Below are positions 9,101 through 16,959 of a DNA stretch of 64,000 bases, piece by piece. Each line of letters begins with the position of its first letter. Position 1 is the stretch's first letter. The DNA is from JAICJJ01 sp039809985 (lineage in GTDB: Bacteria; Chloroflexota; Chloroflexia; Thermomicrobiales; UBA6265), in contig JBDHWC010000005.1 in the NCBI GenBank assembly GCA_039809985.1, positions 7,689-71,688 of the forward strand. The letters are read 5' to 3'. The notes beneath the pieces are model-generated. The model ran no database searches and was not told the DNA's origin. It saw only the letters and a program-made list of their open reading frames with translations. Position numbers and translations under genes: made by a program.

Positions 9101-10520
9101 CGGCCAGTCGCTGCCGCGGCGTCGCAGGCAGGTCGGGGCCGAGCGGCTCACCGGCACTGCCGGTGCCGCTCGTCAGCCAGGATCCGAGGCGTCCCAGCAG
9201 CGGCAGCCGGAGGCGGGCGGAGGACTCGACTTGCGGCGGTGACGCGGGCCACGCCCGCTGCCAGAGGAGCCGCGCCCCGAACCCGACGCAGACGAACAGG
9301 ACCAGCGAGCGCGCCACTTGCAGCGGGTCGTAGACGTTCTCGACCGCCTTTCGGATCAGCAGCGGGTCGTGGTAGTCGGGAACGTTGTAGAGGTTGAGGT
9401 AGTTGCCGACTTGGAAGCCGACCACGTCGGCCGCCACCACGAGCCCCCAGAGCCACCACGGCACGCGCAGCAGGGCAACGGCGAGGAGCACCCAGAGCAT
9501 CAGGTGCGTGGTGAAGGTCTTGTTGACGGCGAGCCACCAGAGGAGCGCGGTCGCGCCGAGCGGCACGAAGACCGGGCCCCGGCGCGCGCAGGCGAGGGCG
9601 ACCAGGGCGACGCCGCCGGCGACGGCGAGCGCCAGACTCGTCTGCGTCAGCAGCGCGGTGGGCTGGCCGCGGAACAGGACCCAAACGCCGGAGTCGGCCA
9701 GCCGGTCGCGGTTCCAGTCGATGAAGAACCGCCAGTTCTCCCAGTTGGCGAGCGCGACCGGCGCGTTGAAGGCGACCGTCGCCGCGCCGACGATGCCGAC
9801 GGTCCAGGCCGCTGCCCGCCACCGGCGATCGAGCAGTTGCTGCACCAGCAGCGCGGCGACGAACGCCACCGGGAAGAGTTTCAGGGAGACCCCGACGGCG
9901 AGCCCGAACGCGCCCCGGCGCTCGTGACCGCGCAGCACCGCGAGGACCGACACCGCGGTGACCGCCACGGCGACCAAGTCCCACTGGTGCCCGGTGTAGA
10001 AGAAGAGCGCGGGCGCGGCGGCGACCAGCCACGGGTTGGCTCCCGGGACGCGTTTCAGCGCCCAGATCGTGACGAGTGCCGAGACGGCCAGCAGGGCGTA
10101 GGCGAGCGCGTAGTAGCCCGGCAGGCCGGGTGCGTAGCTGAGGACGTAGGAGAGCAACCCGGTCAGCGGCGGGTACTCGAGCGGGAAGTCGACGTAGGGG
10201 ACAGGGCGGGACTGCAGATGGTCCCGCAGGTAGAGCCAGATGACGTCGGAGTAGCGGAACGCCGGGAACGCCCAGTCGCGGTAGGCGTCCGGCGAGAGAC
10301 GGTAGGCGACGCCCGGCAGGTAGTGCAGGTAGCCGAGGCCGAGCAGCACGCCGGCAACGAGGTACGGCCCGAGCGCGCGCCACCAGGCGACCAGCCCGCT
10401 GCGCGAGTCTTGATCGACCGGGGCCGCGTCGGACGGGGGGGCGACGGCCGGGCGACGCTCCTGCGGCGATGCGACGGACCGGGCGATCGACGTGACGCGG
10501 TCGGGCCGGGTCGCGGTCAC
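6111..10520 (-). CDS. Giant membrane protein fusing two GT-C-like glycosyltransferase modules and a C-terminal beta-rich region
   Basis: 1469 residues. Module 1 (about 45-430) has around ten helices and the loop YVDFPLEYPPLTGLL typical of GT87-like mannosyltransferases. A Ser/Gly/Pro-rich linker (about 440-475) leads to module 2 (about 480-930), with around ten more helices and the pattern FDPLLQIWLSQW, FHPFALTLAYTDANIPGALL seen in another uncharacterised prokaryotic GT-C-like family. Residues from about 930 to the end are soluble and probably extracytoplasmic, with short beta-rich stretches. GT-C enzymes use polyprenyl-phosphate sugars at the outer membrane face. It starts with GTG in a GTGA overlap with the preceding membrane-protein gene, so the two are translationally coupled. 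Donor and acceptor cannot be told from sequence. Confidence 0.82.
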   Translation of the reverse strand: MTATRPDRVTSIARSVASPQERRPAVAPPSDAAPVDQDSRSGLVAWWRALGPYLVAGVLLGLGYLHYLPGVAYRLSPDAYRDWAFPAFRYSDVIWLYLRDHLQSRPVPYVDFPLEYPPLTGLLSYVLSYAPGLPGYYALAYALLAVSALVTIWALKRVPGANPWLVAAAPALFFYTGHQWDLVAVAVTAVSVLAVLRGHERRGAFGLAVGVSLKLFPVAFVAALLVQQLLDRRWRAAAWTVGIVGAATVAFNAPVALANWENWRFFIDWNRDRLADSGVWVLFRGQPTALLTQTSLALAVAGGVALVALACARRGPVFVPLGATALLWWLAVNKTFTTHLMLWVLLAVALLRVPWWLWGLVVAADVVGFQVGNYLNLYNVPDYHDPLLIRKAVENVYDPLQVARSLVLFVCVGFGARLLWQRAWPASPPQVESSARLRLPLLGRLGSWLTSGTGSAGEPLGPDLPATPRQRLAVGAGVAALFSVAAVGMTWPYALHLRSATVVGFDPLLQIWLSQWVQHALATDPRHLFSANIFHPFALTLAYTDANIPGALLAAPVDRLTGDPILTNSLMVLASFVLAGTGVYALVTRLTGSRAAGLLSGLAYAFLAFRYVHLWHLNWLQSGWLPWILLALLATLERPTIGRGLLLGLLAAIQILTSFYFAVQIALLCALPLAAALLARPDLRRPALYRALAVAAIVAAVICLPLTRPYLQVRDEQGLERTLAEAEQYKATPDSYLQIAPWAVPTPLDRLLGVRPGPNEALTTVGHAPHADGHQHPEIVIEDALFPGTVALVFALVGLVGWRRQRWFLAAMLGVAAAAFVLSLGPTLGPLDGSGRPLPYGFLFDHIPFFRAMRVPARLGGLVGLALAILAGFGFAALLRWERGLPLRDRVGRWIPAVTGVAIAALVLVELAAVPIPLEEVDRSPAEAAAHAWLATQPPGVVMEFPAESIFADPAASSVRRHIGLAMYWSTLDWNPMVNGNSGFIPRSHSDLLERFVGPLPRPDGSETGRISHVGPDSLPLLRQLGVRYLVVHRDQYQAADWPAVEAALAAVADTYARVGDFGPSVVYRLTEPAAPVVEPEVTLYAPTLLAPDSPWGPWVGVENPGGEPSLLSLTRPAALSLTWWDAAGKFLHQSATPVPLPVTTRDRVLLCDTDRCRAWNDADFPADLPDPAPTWRPTKPGHYLVTAALSGDHAVSCRIDLDVVGPDADIDQIAGSQPLRWAACNGSSGVPVNNPGAVPFRSPPPSVTFVDDLAAVAATLVTRGDETVRGWYLLSQPGSPEPWVGPVFASPIVERRTSPGDPASFEWLDRIGNDVPPGVYEMTFWFHHLTPAGWQHAYGSGYQLAPVVVDADHTLRWAGPVRLTLRDARPNLVVGRSAELSVGVSGLDDDVACRAAWQLLDPVTHAVAAAGGAGPCDAPSVHVPASLAAGRYHLVVTARLVQDGDDRLTDAIGLPVVVRSPDQPGEPR

Positions 10521-12118
10521 AACCCGGCCCGTTCCGCGCCGACGACCTCAGCCCGGCCGAGACCGGTGGTGCCGCCGCGGGTCACCCACGCCGAGTCCCA
10601 GCCGTCGGCGAGGAGGGCGTCAACGGCGGCGAGTTCGGGTCCGGTCAGCGGGCACGGCTGGGTTCGGTCGATCGCCGCGACCAACACGGTCTGGCAGCCC
10701 GGGGACGCGGCCGAGCCGCGGACGCCGCCGTCCGTCGCCCGCGCCCGCTCGTAGAAGAGTTCCGCCGGCTGGTGGTACCAGCCGGGGAGCGCGTCGTTCA
10801 GCCAGTTCGCCTGCGGTGACGGGGTGACGTAACGCTCGGGCAGGGCCGGGTCGAAGAGGACGAGGAAGAACGGCAGGCTGGCAACGCCGACGATCAGCAG
10901 CGCGGCGCGCCCTCGGCGGCTTGCCGCCACGGCGGCGAGGAGCGGCAGGGCGAGCGGCAGGAGCCAGAGGGCGTAGCGGCTCAGCCAGATCGTGCCGCCG
11001 CTGTTGACGTTGGTGGTCTGGGCGAAGACGAAGAGCAGCCACGTCGCGAGGACGCCGCCCCAGATTGCGGCGACGCGTCGGCGGACGACGGACGAATCGG
11101 TCTCACGGGGCCGGATCAGGCGAATGACTCCCCAGAAACCGAACGCTGCCAGCGCGGGCATGAACGGGAGCAGGCCGATGCCGGGGTCGACGAGGACCGC
11201 GAGGTAGCGCTCCCAGCCGGGCAGCCGGATGCCGAAGCCGTTGTTGAGTTCCTGCGGGGTGACCACCCCGAGCCGCCAGAGGTAGTAGGCCGGGTGCAGT
11301 GCGACCACGACGATGGTTGCGGCGACGATCGCGAGCGATCGCCGGAGGTTGGAGCTGTTGGCTGGCTCGGAGGCGCGGCGGCGGAGATGCTCGGCCAACG
11401 CGAGCAACCAGCAGAGCCCAATCCCGACCGCCAAGGGCAGGTTCTGGGTGGCCGCGACGGCGACCGCGAGGCCGGCCAGCAGGGCGTCGCCGCCAACAAT
11501 CAGGCAGATCGCAATGGCAAGCAGCGCGACGGTGAAGATTTCGACTTGCGCCTTGCTCACGAACCAGACGAGCGGCGACGCGAGCATGGCCAAGGCGACC
11601 GCCGGACGAGTCGTGCGGGCGACGAACGCGAGCGCGGCTCCCAGCAGCAAGAGGTTGGCGACCGTGAAGCCGACCCCGCGTGGAAGGCTCGCGGCCTCGG
11701 CAAGGCGCACGAAGGGCGCGGCGAGCAGCGGGTAGGCCCAGAAGTGGGAGAACTCCTGCCGGCCGGCGGCCTTCAGGTTGCCTTGGTCGATCGCGGACTG
11801 GGCGTCCGGGTAGCCGGACGCCGCAGGCTGGGCGGCCATCCACTGCTTGAACGTCGCCACCTCGGACGGGCTGAGGGACGGCGGCTGGCCGTGGCCGAGC
11901 GCCGTCGCCATCGCGACGTACTGCTGCGCGTCGCCGGTTCGGCGCACCGGGGCTGCGAGCGAGGCAACCGCGACGACGGCGAACGCGACGACCAACGCCA
12001 TGCTGGCGAGTCGGTCGGCCCAGTCAACGACGGCCCCGGCCGATCCCGCGACAGAAGACCGCATCGGAGGGGTGGCGGCTAGCCCGGGCGGTGCGGTCAG
12101 GTCCGGGTTGGCCGTCAT
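10517..12118 (-). CDS. Polytopic membrane protein, putative GT-C glycosyltransferase
   Basis: 533 residues with about ten hydrophobic helices. After the first helix comes RRTGDAQQYVAMATAL, where the Asp lies in the first external loop as in GT-C enzymes. A soluble C-terminal part of about 110 residues contains RYVTPSPQANWLNDALPGWY and two isolated Cys. The ATG at 12118 forms an ATGA overlap with the stop of the GT4 gene. Its own stop overlaps the GTG of the giant fusion, so it is the middle gene of three coupled glycosyltransferase genes. I infer a role in building a cell-surface glycan or glycolipid. Low-identity membrane proteins of other function remain possible. Confidence 0.78.
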   Translation of the reverse strand: MTANPDLTAPPGLAATPPMRSSVAGSAGAVVDWADRLASMALVVAFAVVAVASLAAPVRRTGDAQQYVAMATALGHGQPPSLSPSEVATFKQWMAAQPAASGYPDAQSAIDQGNLKAAGRQEFSHFWAYPLLAAPFVRLAEAASLPRGVGFTVANLLLLGAALAFVARTTRPAVALAMLASPLVWFVSKAQVEIFTVALLAIAICLIVGGDALLAGLAVAVAATQNLPLAVGIGLCWLLALAEHLRRRASEPANSSNLRRSLAIVAATIVVVALHPAYYLWRLGVVTPQELNNGFGIRLPGWERYLAVLVDPGIGLLPFMPALAAFGFWGVIRLIRPRETDSSVVRRRVAAIWGGVLATWLLFVFAQTTNVNSGGTIWLSRYALWLLPLALPLLAAVAASRRGRAALLIVGVASLPFFLVLFDPALPERYVTPSPQANWLNDALPGWYHQPAELFYERARATDGGVRGSAASPGCQTVLVAAIDRTQPCPLTGPELAAVDALLADGWDSAWVTRGGTTGLGRAEVVGAERAGL

Positions 12119-13281
12119 GTCGGGTCTGGCATCGCTCGCTCCCGAACGGCGTCGGCGTAGAGCGCGACGATGGTGTCGACGGCGGGACGGCGGCGGGCCT
12201 CGGCGGCGAGGGCGGCGTACCACGCCACCGTCGACGCGCGCAGGCGGTCGCCCCCGGCATGGACGGCAAGGATAGCCGACGACAGCGCGGTCACGGTCGC
12301 CGACGGGGCGACGAACCCGTTCACGCCCGGCACGACCCACTCGGTCGCCGCGTTGTCCTCGCCGGCGACCACGATGCTCGGCACGCCGACCGACGCGGCC
12401 TCGAGCACGACCAGACCGTAGCCTTCGCGCTCCGACGGCAGGACGAGGGCGAGCGCGCCACGGCGCAGGGCGTCCAGTCGCTCGGCAGCGACGAAACCGA
12501 GCAGGTCGACTGAGTCGCCGAGCCCCGCCTCGCGGACGGCGGATTGCAGGTGCAGCAGGTCGGGCCCGTCGCCGACGACGACCAAGCGCAAGTCGGGTAA
12601 CGTGGAGCGGGCGAGGGCCAGCGCGGGGAGCAGGGTCTCCGCTCGCTTTTCGGGGATCAGGCGGCCGACGAACAGCAGGTGCCCATCGGACGGGCGCGGC
12701 TCATCTGGGGTCACTCCCGGCAGGACGGTGCGAATCGTCGCCTGCGGCTGCGTCGGCGCGAGTGCCGAGAGGCGGGCCGCATGCAACCGCGAGTAGCTGA
12801 TGGCGCGTTGCGGCACCCGCGCGGCGAGACATTGCGCTGCCTCGCCGACCCGGCCGCGGACCGGGCCGAGATAGGTTCGCCAGTACCTGCCGGTCCAGAC
12901 CTCCCACCAGTCGACCACGAGCGGCACGCGGCGTCCCCGCGACCACGCGCCGGCGAGGAGCAGGGGAACGTAGGGAAAGGACGCGAGGTGGATCACGTCG
13001 TAGGCGCGAGCGTGGCGGACGAGGTGGCCGAGCACGCCGAGGCCGAAGACGAGCGGTGGCAGGACGCGGCGGCGGCCGTCGCCGTAGAGGGCGATGCGCG
13101 GGCCGACGGGGACGACCCGGACGCCGTCGATCCGGGGCGGCAGCGCGCGGTCCCACTGGCGCAGCGTCAGGTAGGTGACGTCGTGGCCGCGTCGGGCGAG
13201 TTCCTCGGCGAGGTCGCGGAACCACGCCTCGAGGCCGCCGATGGTCCACGGGAAGAGGCAGTCGTAGACGAGGCAGACCCG
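12115..13281 (-). CDS. GT4-family glycosyltransferase (N-terminus lacks a usable start codon)
   Basis: Transfers a sugar from an activated nucleotide donor to a lipid or glycan acceptor on the cytoplasmic side. The C-terminal Rossmann domain has LLFVGRLIPEKRAETLL, the donor-binding PSEREGYGLVVLEAASVG and GVNGFV, all characteristic of GT4. The family's N-terminal strand and glycine loop (RVCLVYDCLFPW, then TIGGLEAW) are encoded from about 13281 downward. In that frame no ATG, GTG or TTG occurs between the end of the DUF402 gene and the GTG at 13035, and starting there would delete about 80 conserved residues. Either a near-cognate codon is used or there is a sequence error. The 3' end overlaps the next gene as ATGA. 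Confidence 0.85.
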   Translation of the reverse strand, partial: RVCLVYDCLFPWTIGGLEAWFRDLAEELARRGHDVTYLTLRQWDRALPPRIDGVRVVPVGPRIALYGDGRRRVLPPLVFGLGVLGHLVRHARAYDVIHLASFPYVPLLLAGAWSRGRRVPLVVDWWEVWTGRYWRTYLGPVRGRVGEAAQCLAARVPQRAISYSRLHAARLSALAPTQPQATIRTVLPGVTPDEPRPSDGHLLFVGRLIPEKRAETLLPALALARSTLPDLRLVVVGDGPDLLHLQSAVREAGLGDSVDLLGFVAAERLDALRRGALALVLPSEREGYGLVVLEAASVGVPSIVVAGEDNAATEWVVPGVNGFVAPSATVTALSSAILAVHAGGDRLRASTVAWYAALAAEARRRPAVDTIVALYADAVRERAMPDPT

Positions 13282-13315
13282 GAGATTCCGGGCGGGGTCC
13301 GGCGGGGCCGTGGGG

Positions 13316-13891
13316 CTAGGCCCGGAGGATGAACACCGGCAGGCCGGAGACCGGGTCGCGGGCGAGGTCGATGTCCGGGCCGAATTCCGCCACGGTGTCC
13401 TCGACCGCGCGCATGACCCGCTGGCAGGCGGTGTTGACTTGGTCGGCCCACTCGGCGGAGAGGCGGGCCGAGGCCACTTCCTCGTCGAACTCGTTCTGGT
13501 CGAGGATGGAGGCGGTGCCGTCCGGCTCGACCCAGAGGTCGAGTTCGAGGTCGAGGTCGCGGTAGTAGTTGGAGCGGAGCTCGATCAGCGGGCAGGAGAA
13601 GTTGACGTAGTAGCCGACGGTGCGGTCGTCGTCGGTGGTGAACCGGAGGAGCGAGAACCAGCGGTCGGGGAAGAACCATTGCTCGGCGGCGGCCCGCGAG
13701 AGCCGCTGCGGGCCGCTCGGGGTGCGGACCTCCATGTCGCGCGAGCGGTAGAAGGTGAAACGGTGCGTCAGCAGGTCGCGGACCCCCTCGGTCGTCGGCA
13801 CCGCGATCCAACCGCCGGCGATCTGGTATTCCCAGCACGCGCCGCGCAGCTTCTCCTTCCGGTAGAAAATCCGGCTGCGCGGGGCGCTCAT
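13316..13891 (-). CDS. DUF402 domain protein, putative nucleoside tri-/diphosphatase
   Basis: 191 residues. The DUF402 core is visible in WFFPDRWFSLLRFTTD, GYYVNFSCPL and DLDLELDLWVEPDG followed by LDQNEFDE, where the Asp/Glu residues are the likely metal ligands. Characterised relatives (for example NtdP of Gram-positives) hydrolyse nucleoside tri- and diphosphates; the substrate here is unknown. The ATG at 13891 overlaps the rsmG stop as ATGA, so expression is coupled to rsmG. The gene ends just before the GT4 coding region, suggesting one transcript from dxs to the giant glycosyltransferase. Confidence 0.85.
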   Translation of the reverse strand: MSAPRSRIFYRKEKLRGACWEYQIAGGWIAVPTTEGVRDLLTHRFTFYRSRDMEVRTPSGPQRLSRAAAEQWFFPDRWFSLLRFTTDDDRTVGYYVNFSCPLIELRSNYYRDLDLELDLWVEPDGTASILDQNEFDEEVASARLSAEWADQVNTACQRVMRAVEDTVAEFGPDIDLARDPVSGLPVFILRA

Positions 13892-14811
13892 CGGACGGCT
13901 CCGGCATCGCGCCGTGACCCGCCGCGCGGACCTCGGCCGGGTGCCGGCGGGCGGCCCTGCCCGCTGCCGAGCGGCTGCTGGGTCGGCAGCCCGGACCGGC
14001 GCGGGAAGGCGTCCGCGGTCGGGCGCGTCTTCTCGACGACGACGAGGCGGGTCGTGCCGCCGGGGAGCGCGTCGGCCGAGAGGATGCGCGCGTGGAGCAG
14101 GCGGGCCGCGTCTTCCCCGGAGGCGATCTCGGCGTCGATCTCGAGCCCCTTCGGCAGCAGCGCGGTGCCGCCGACGCGGAGGAAAGGCACCACGTACTCG
14201 AGCAGGGTCGGCAGCGCGGCGACGGCGCGGGCGGTGGCCACGTCGTACCGGCCGCGGTGCGCGCGGTCGTGGCCGAGTTCCTCGGCCCGTCCGTGGACGG
14301 CGGCCACGTGGTCGAGGCCGAGCTCGGTGGCGGCGTGGTCGAGGAAGCGCACCTTCTTGCCGGTCGCGTCGAGCAGGGTGACGTCGAGTTGCGGCCGGGC
14401 GATCTTGAGGACGAGGCCGGGGAAGCCCGCGCCGCTGCCGACGTCGACCAGGCCGGGGCGGGCGAGGCCGGCGGTCGCGAGGTCGAAGGCCGGAAGCAGG
14501 CGAAGCGCGTCGAGGACGAGCCGACGGTCGACCTCCGCGGGGTCCTTGACGGCGGTCAGGTTGAACCGCCGGTTCCAGTCGAGGACGAGGTCGCGGTAGG
14601 CCGCGAGTTGCCGCACCTGGTCATCCGAGAGGCCGAAGCCCTCGACGGCGTTCGCGTCGCTCACCACGTCGGCCGATGCGTGCAGTGGGGTTGCGCTGTC
14701 GTCGGGGACGGCTGCGAGGCGGGGGTTGGGGACGGTGGGATGCGTCGTCACGACCACGGGCGTCCCTGCCTGCTGGGCTCCTCTCACGCGGCCGATCGAC
14801 CGCTGCCTCAC
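13888..14811 (-). CDS. rsmG: 16S rRNA (guanine-527-N7)-methyltransferase
   Basis: RsmG/GidB methylates G527 of 16S rRNA from SAM. Typical features are NLTAVKDPAEVDRRLVLDAL, the SAM-binding VDVGSGAGFPGLVLKIARP, and the end motif PRRSGLPTQQPLG. At 307 residues it is about 70 longer than usual. The excess is an N-terminal stretch of about 55 residues that may not be translated, and a Gly/Pro/Arg-rich C-terminal tail of about 25 residues. The GTG at 14811 lies 6 bases after the dxs stop. A GTG within ADVVSDANAVEGFGL would give a normal-length N-terminus. The 3' end overlaps the DUF402 gene by 4 bases. Confidence 0.93.
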   Translation of the reverse strand: MRQRSIGRVRGAQQAGTPVVVTTHPTVPNPRLAAVPDDSATPLHASADVVSDANAVEGFGLSDDQVRQLAAYRDLVLDWNRRFNLTAVKDPAEVDRRLVLDALRLLPAFDLATAGLARPGLVDVGSGAGFPGLVLKIARPQLDVTLLDATGKKVRFLDHAATELGLDHVAAVHGRAEELGHDRAHRGRYDVATARAVAALPTLLEYVVPFLRVGGTALLPKGLEIDAEIASGEDAARLLHARILSADALPGGTTRLVVVEKTRPTADAFPRRSGLPTQQPLGSGQGRPPAPGRGPRGGSRRDAGAVR

Positions 14812-14817
14812 CCGAGT

Positions 14818-16782
14818 CTACCCGACGCGTGTGGCGGATGCGACCGGATTCGGCGTTGCCGCCGACTTCTCGCCGACCGCGTGGCGGGCGGCGGCGGCGA
14901 TGCCGTCGGCCGTGAGCCCCGCCTGTTCGCGCAATCTCCCCTGCGATGCGTGCTCGAACACGCGGTCGGGGACGCCGAGCAAGCGCGTCGGGACGCGAAT
15001 GTCGACGGCGGCCAGACTCTCGAGCACGGCGGCCCCGAAGCCGCCAACCACGCTGTTCTCCTCGATCGTGACGACCGCGCCGCACCGCTGCGCGAGGTCG
15101 CGGACCAGGGCGTCGTCGAGCGGCTTGACGAAGCGGGCGTTGACCACGGCGGCCGAGATGCCTTCGGCGGCGAGCGTGTCGGCGGCCCGCTCGGCCGGGA
15201 GGACCATCGAGCCGACCGCGAGGAGCGCGACGTCGCTGCCGTCGCGCAGCAGCTCGGCGCGGCCGAGCGGGAGGGCGTGGAGCGGCCCGGCGGTGCCGAC
15301 CCCGACGCCCGCGCCGCGCGGGTAGCGGACGGCGACCGGGCCGGCGGTGTGGTCGAGCGCAGTGCGCAGCATCAGGCGCAGTTCGTTCTCGTCCTTCGGC
15401 GCCATGACGACCATGTTCGGCAGGCAGCGCAGGTAGGAGAGGTCGTAGATGCCGTGGTGGGTGCGCCCGTCGTCGCCGGCGAAGCCCGCCCGGTCGAGCG
15501 CGAAGATGACCGGCAGGCGTTGCAGGCAGACGTCGTGGACGATCTGGTCGTAGGCGCGCTGGAGGAAGGTGGAGTAGATGCCGACCACCGGCCGCATCCC
15601 CTGCGAGGCGAGGCCGGCGGCGAAGGTGACGGCGTGCTGCTCGGCGATGCCGACGTCGAAGAACCGCTCCGGGAAGATCGCCTGGAACTTGCCGAGCGAG
15701 GTGCCGGTCGGCATCGCGGCGGTGATCGCGACGACGCGCGGGTCGGTGCGCGCCATCCGGATCAACGTCTCGGCGAAGACGTCCTGGTACTTCGGGGGAG
15801 TGGCCGGCGCGCCGGGGGCGGCCTTCGCCGAGACGGCGTGCGCCCGTTCGCGGTCGTCCGAGGCGGCGGCGAAGCCCTTCCCCTTCTGGGTGACGACGTG
15901 GAGGAAGGTCGGGCCGTCGAGGTTGCGGCACTGGCGCAGGGCCTCGACGAGCGCCCGGGTGTCGTGGCCGTCGACCGGCCCGACGTAGGTGAAGCCGAGC
16001 TCCTCCCAGAGCATGGTGTGGTAGACGAACTCCTTGACCGAGTCCTTCCACCGCTTGCCGAACTCCACCAGCATGTCGCCCTGCGGCAGCCGCTCGGTGA
16101 AGCGGACCAGTTCGTCCTTGGCCCGGTTGTAGCGGCGGTCGGTGCGCACCCGGTCGAGGTAGCGGGAGAGCGCGCCGACGTTCGGGGCGATCGACATCTC
16201 GTTGTCGTTGAGGACGACGAGGAAGGGGAGGTTGAGCATCCCGGCGTTGTTCAGGGCCTCGAAGGCCATGCCGCCGGTGAGGGCCCCGTCGCCGATCACC
16301 GCGGCGACCCGGCGACTGGCTTGGCCGCTCTGCTGGTGGGCGACGGCCATGCCGAGCGCGGCCGAGATCGCGGTCGAGGCGTGGCCCGCGCCGAAGGCGT
16401 CGTGCTCGCTCTCGTCGCGGGAGAGGAACCCGGAGAGGCCTCCCTCCTGCCGGATGGTGCCGAAGCGGTCGCGGCGGCCGGTCAGGAGCTTGTGCGCGTA
16501 GGCTTGGTGGCCCACGTCCCAGACGATCGCGTCGTTCGGCGACTCGTAGACGTAGTGGAGGGCGATCGCGAGCTCGACGGTGCCGAGCGACGCGCCGAGG
16601 TGGCCGCCGTTCCGGCTGACGATCTCGATCAGCTCGGCCCGAATCTCGGCGGCGAGGCGCGGCAGGTCGGCAACCGGGATCTGGCGCAGGTCCGCCGGCT
16701 GGGCAACGCGGTCGAGGAGCGGGGTGCGCGAGGGGTTGGCGCGACCGGCGCCGCGAGCGGACGACATCAGGTGCGACTCCAT
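14818..16782 (-). CDS. dxs: 1-deoxy-D-xylulose-5-phosphate synthase
   Basis: 654 residues, normal length. Condenses pyruvate and glyceraldehyde-3-phosphate to DXP, the first step of the MEP isoprenoid route; thiamine-diphosphate dependent, cytosolic. Seen are GGHLGASLGTVELAIALHYV, the ThDP/Mg site GDGALTGGMAFEALNNAG with NDNEMSI, and a transketolase-type central domain (IAEQHAVTFAAGLA). Its product feeds polyprenyl phosphate, the sugar carrier needed by the GT-C genes at the end of the same operon. The second ATG (16767) has a GGAG 9 bases upstream and is an equally good start. A promoter lies about 95 bases upstream. Confidence 0.97.
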   Translation of the reverse strand: MESHLMSSARGAGRANPSRTPLLDRVAQPADLRQIPVADLPRLAAEIRAELIEIVSRNGGHLGASLGTVELAIALHYVYESPNDAIVWDVGHQAYAHKLLTGRRDRFGTIRQEGGLSGFLSRDESEHDAFGAGHASTAISAALGMAVAHQQSGQASRRVAAVIGDGALTGGMAFEALNNAGMLNLPFLVVLNDNEMSIAPNVGALSRYLDRVRTDRRYNRAKDELVRFTERLPQGDMLVEFGKRWKDSVKEFVYHTMLWEELGFTYVGPVDGHDTRALVEALRQCRNLDGPTFLHVVTQKGKGFAAASDDRERAHAVSAKAAPGAPATPPKYQDVFAETLIRMARTDPRVVAITAAMPTGTSLGKFQAIFPERFFDVGIAEQHAVTFAAGLASQGMRPVVGIYSTFLQRAYDQIVHDVCLQRLPVIFALDRAGFAGDDGRTHHGIYDLSYLRCLPNMVVMAPKDENELRLMLRTALDHTAGPVAVRYPRGAGVGVGTAGPLHALPLGRAELLRDGSDVALLAVGSMVLPAERAADTLAAEGISAAVVNARFVKPLDDALVRDLAQRCGAVVTIEENSVVGGFGAAVLESLAAVDIRVPTRLLGVPDRVFEHASQGRLREQAGLTADGIAAAARHAVGEKSAATPNPVASATRVG

Positions 16783-16879
16783 GCCGGCGGGGGTGGACGC
16801 GCGGTTCGCCCTCGGCCGGCCCGATCCTCCGCGCGGACGGTTGGCGCGCGGGCGCGGTCCTCGCGGGCCGTCGCGGGCG

Positions 16880-16909
16880 ACAGTAGCAACCGACCCGGCG
16901 CGGCGTCAA
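16880..16909 (-). promoter_or_regulatory. Probable sigma-70-type promoter for the dxs operon
   Basis: On the minus strand, TTGACG (16909-16904), an 18-base spacer, then TACTGT (16885-16880). It is the only good match between dxs and the convergent Cys-rich gene. The predicted transcript starts near 16873, about 90 bases before the dxs start. Confidence 0.5.
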
Positions 16910-16959
16910 ACCGGAGCGGGGTCTGGGATGTTGGCGGGCGCAGGCCGTGGGCGGTCCCG

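Noticed and set aside
5967..9242. A 1091-codon frame opposite the giant glycosyltransferase
   Set aside because: High-GC antisense shadow with Arg/Gly/Asp bias and no recognisable domain; the minus-strand frame has coherent membrane helices.
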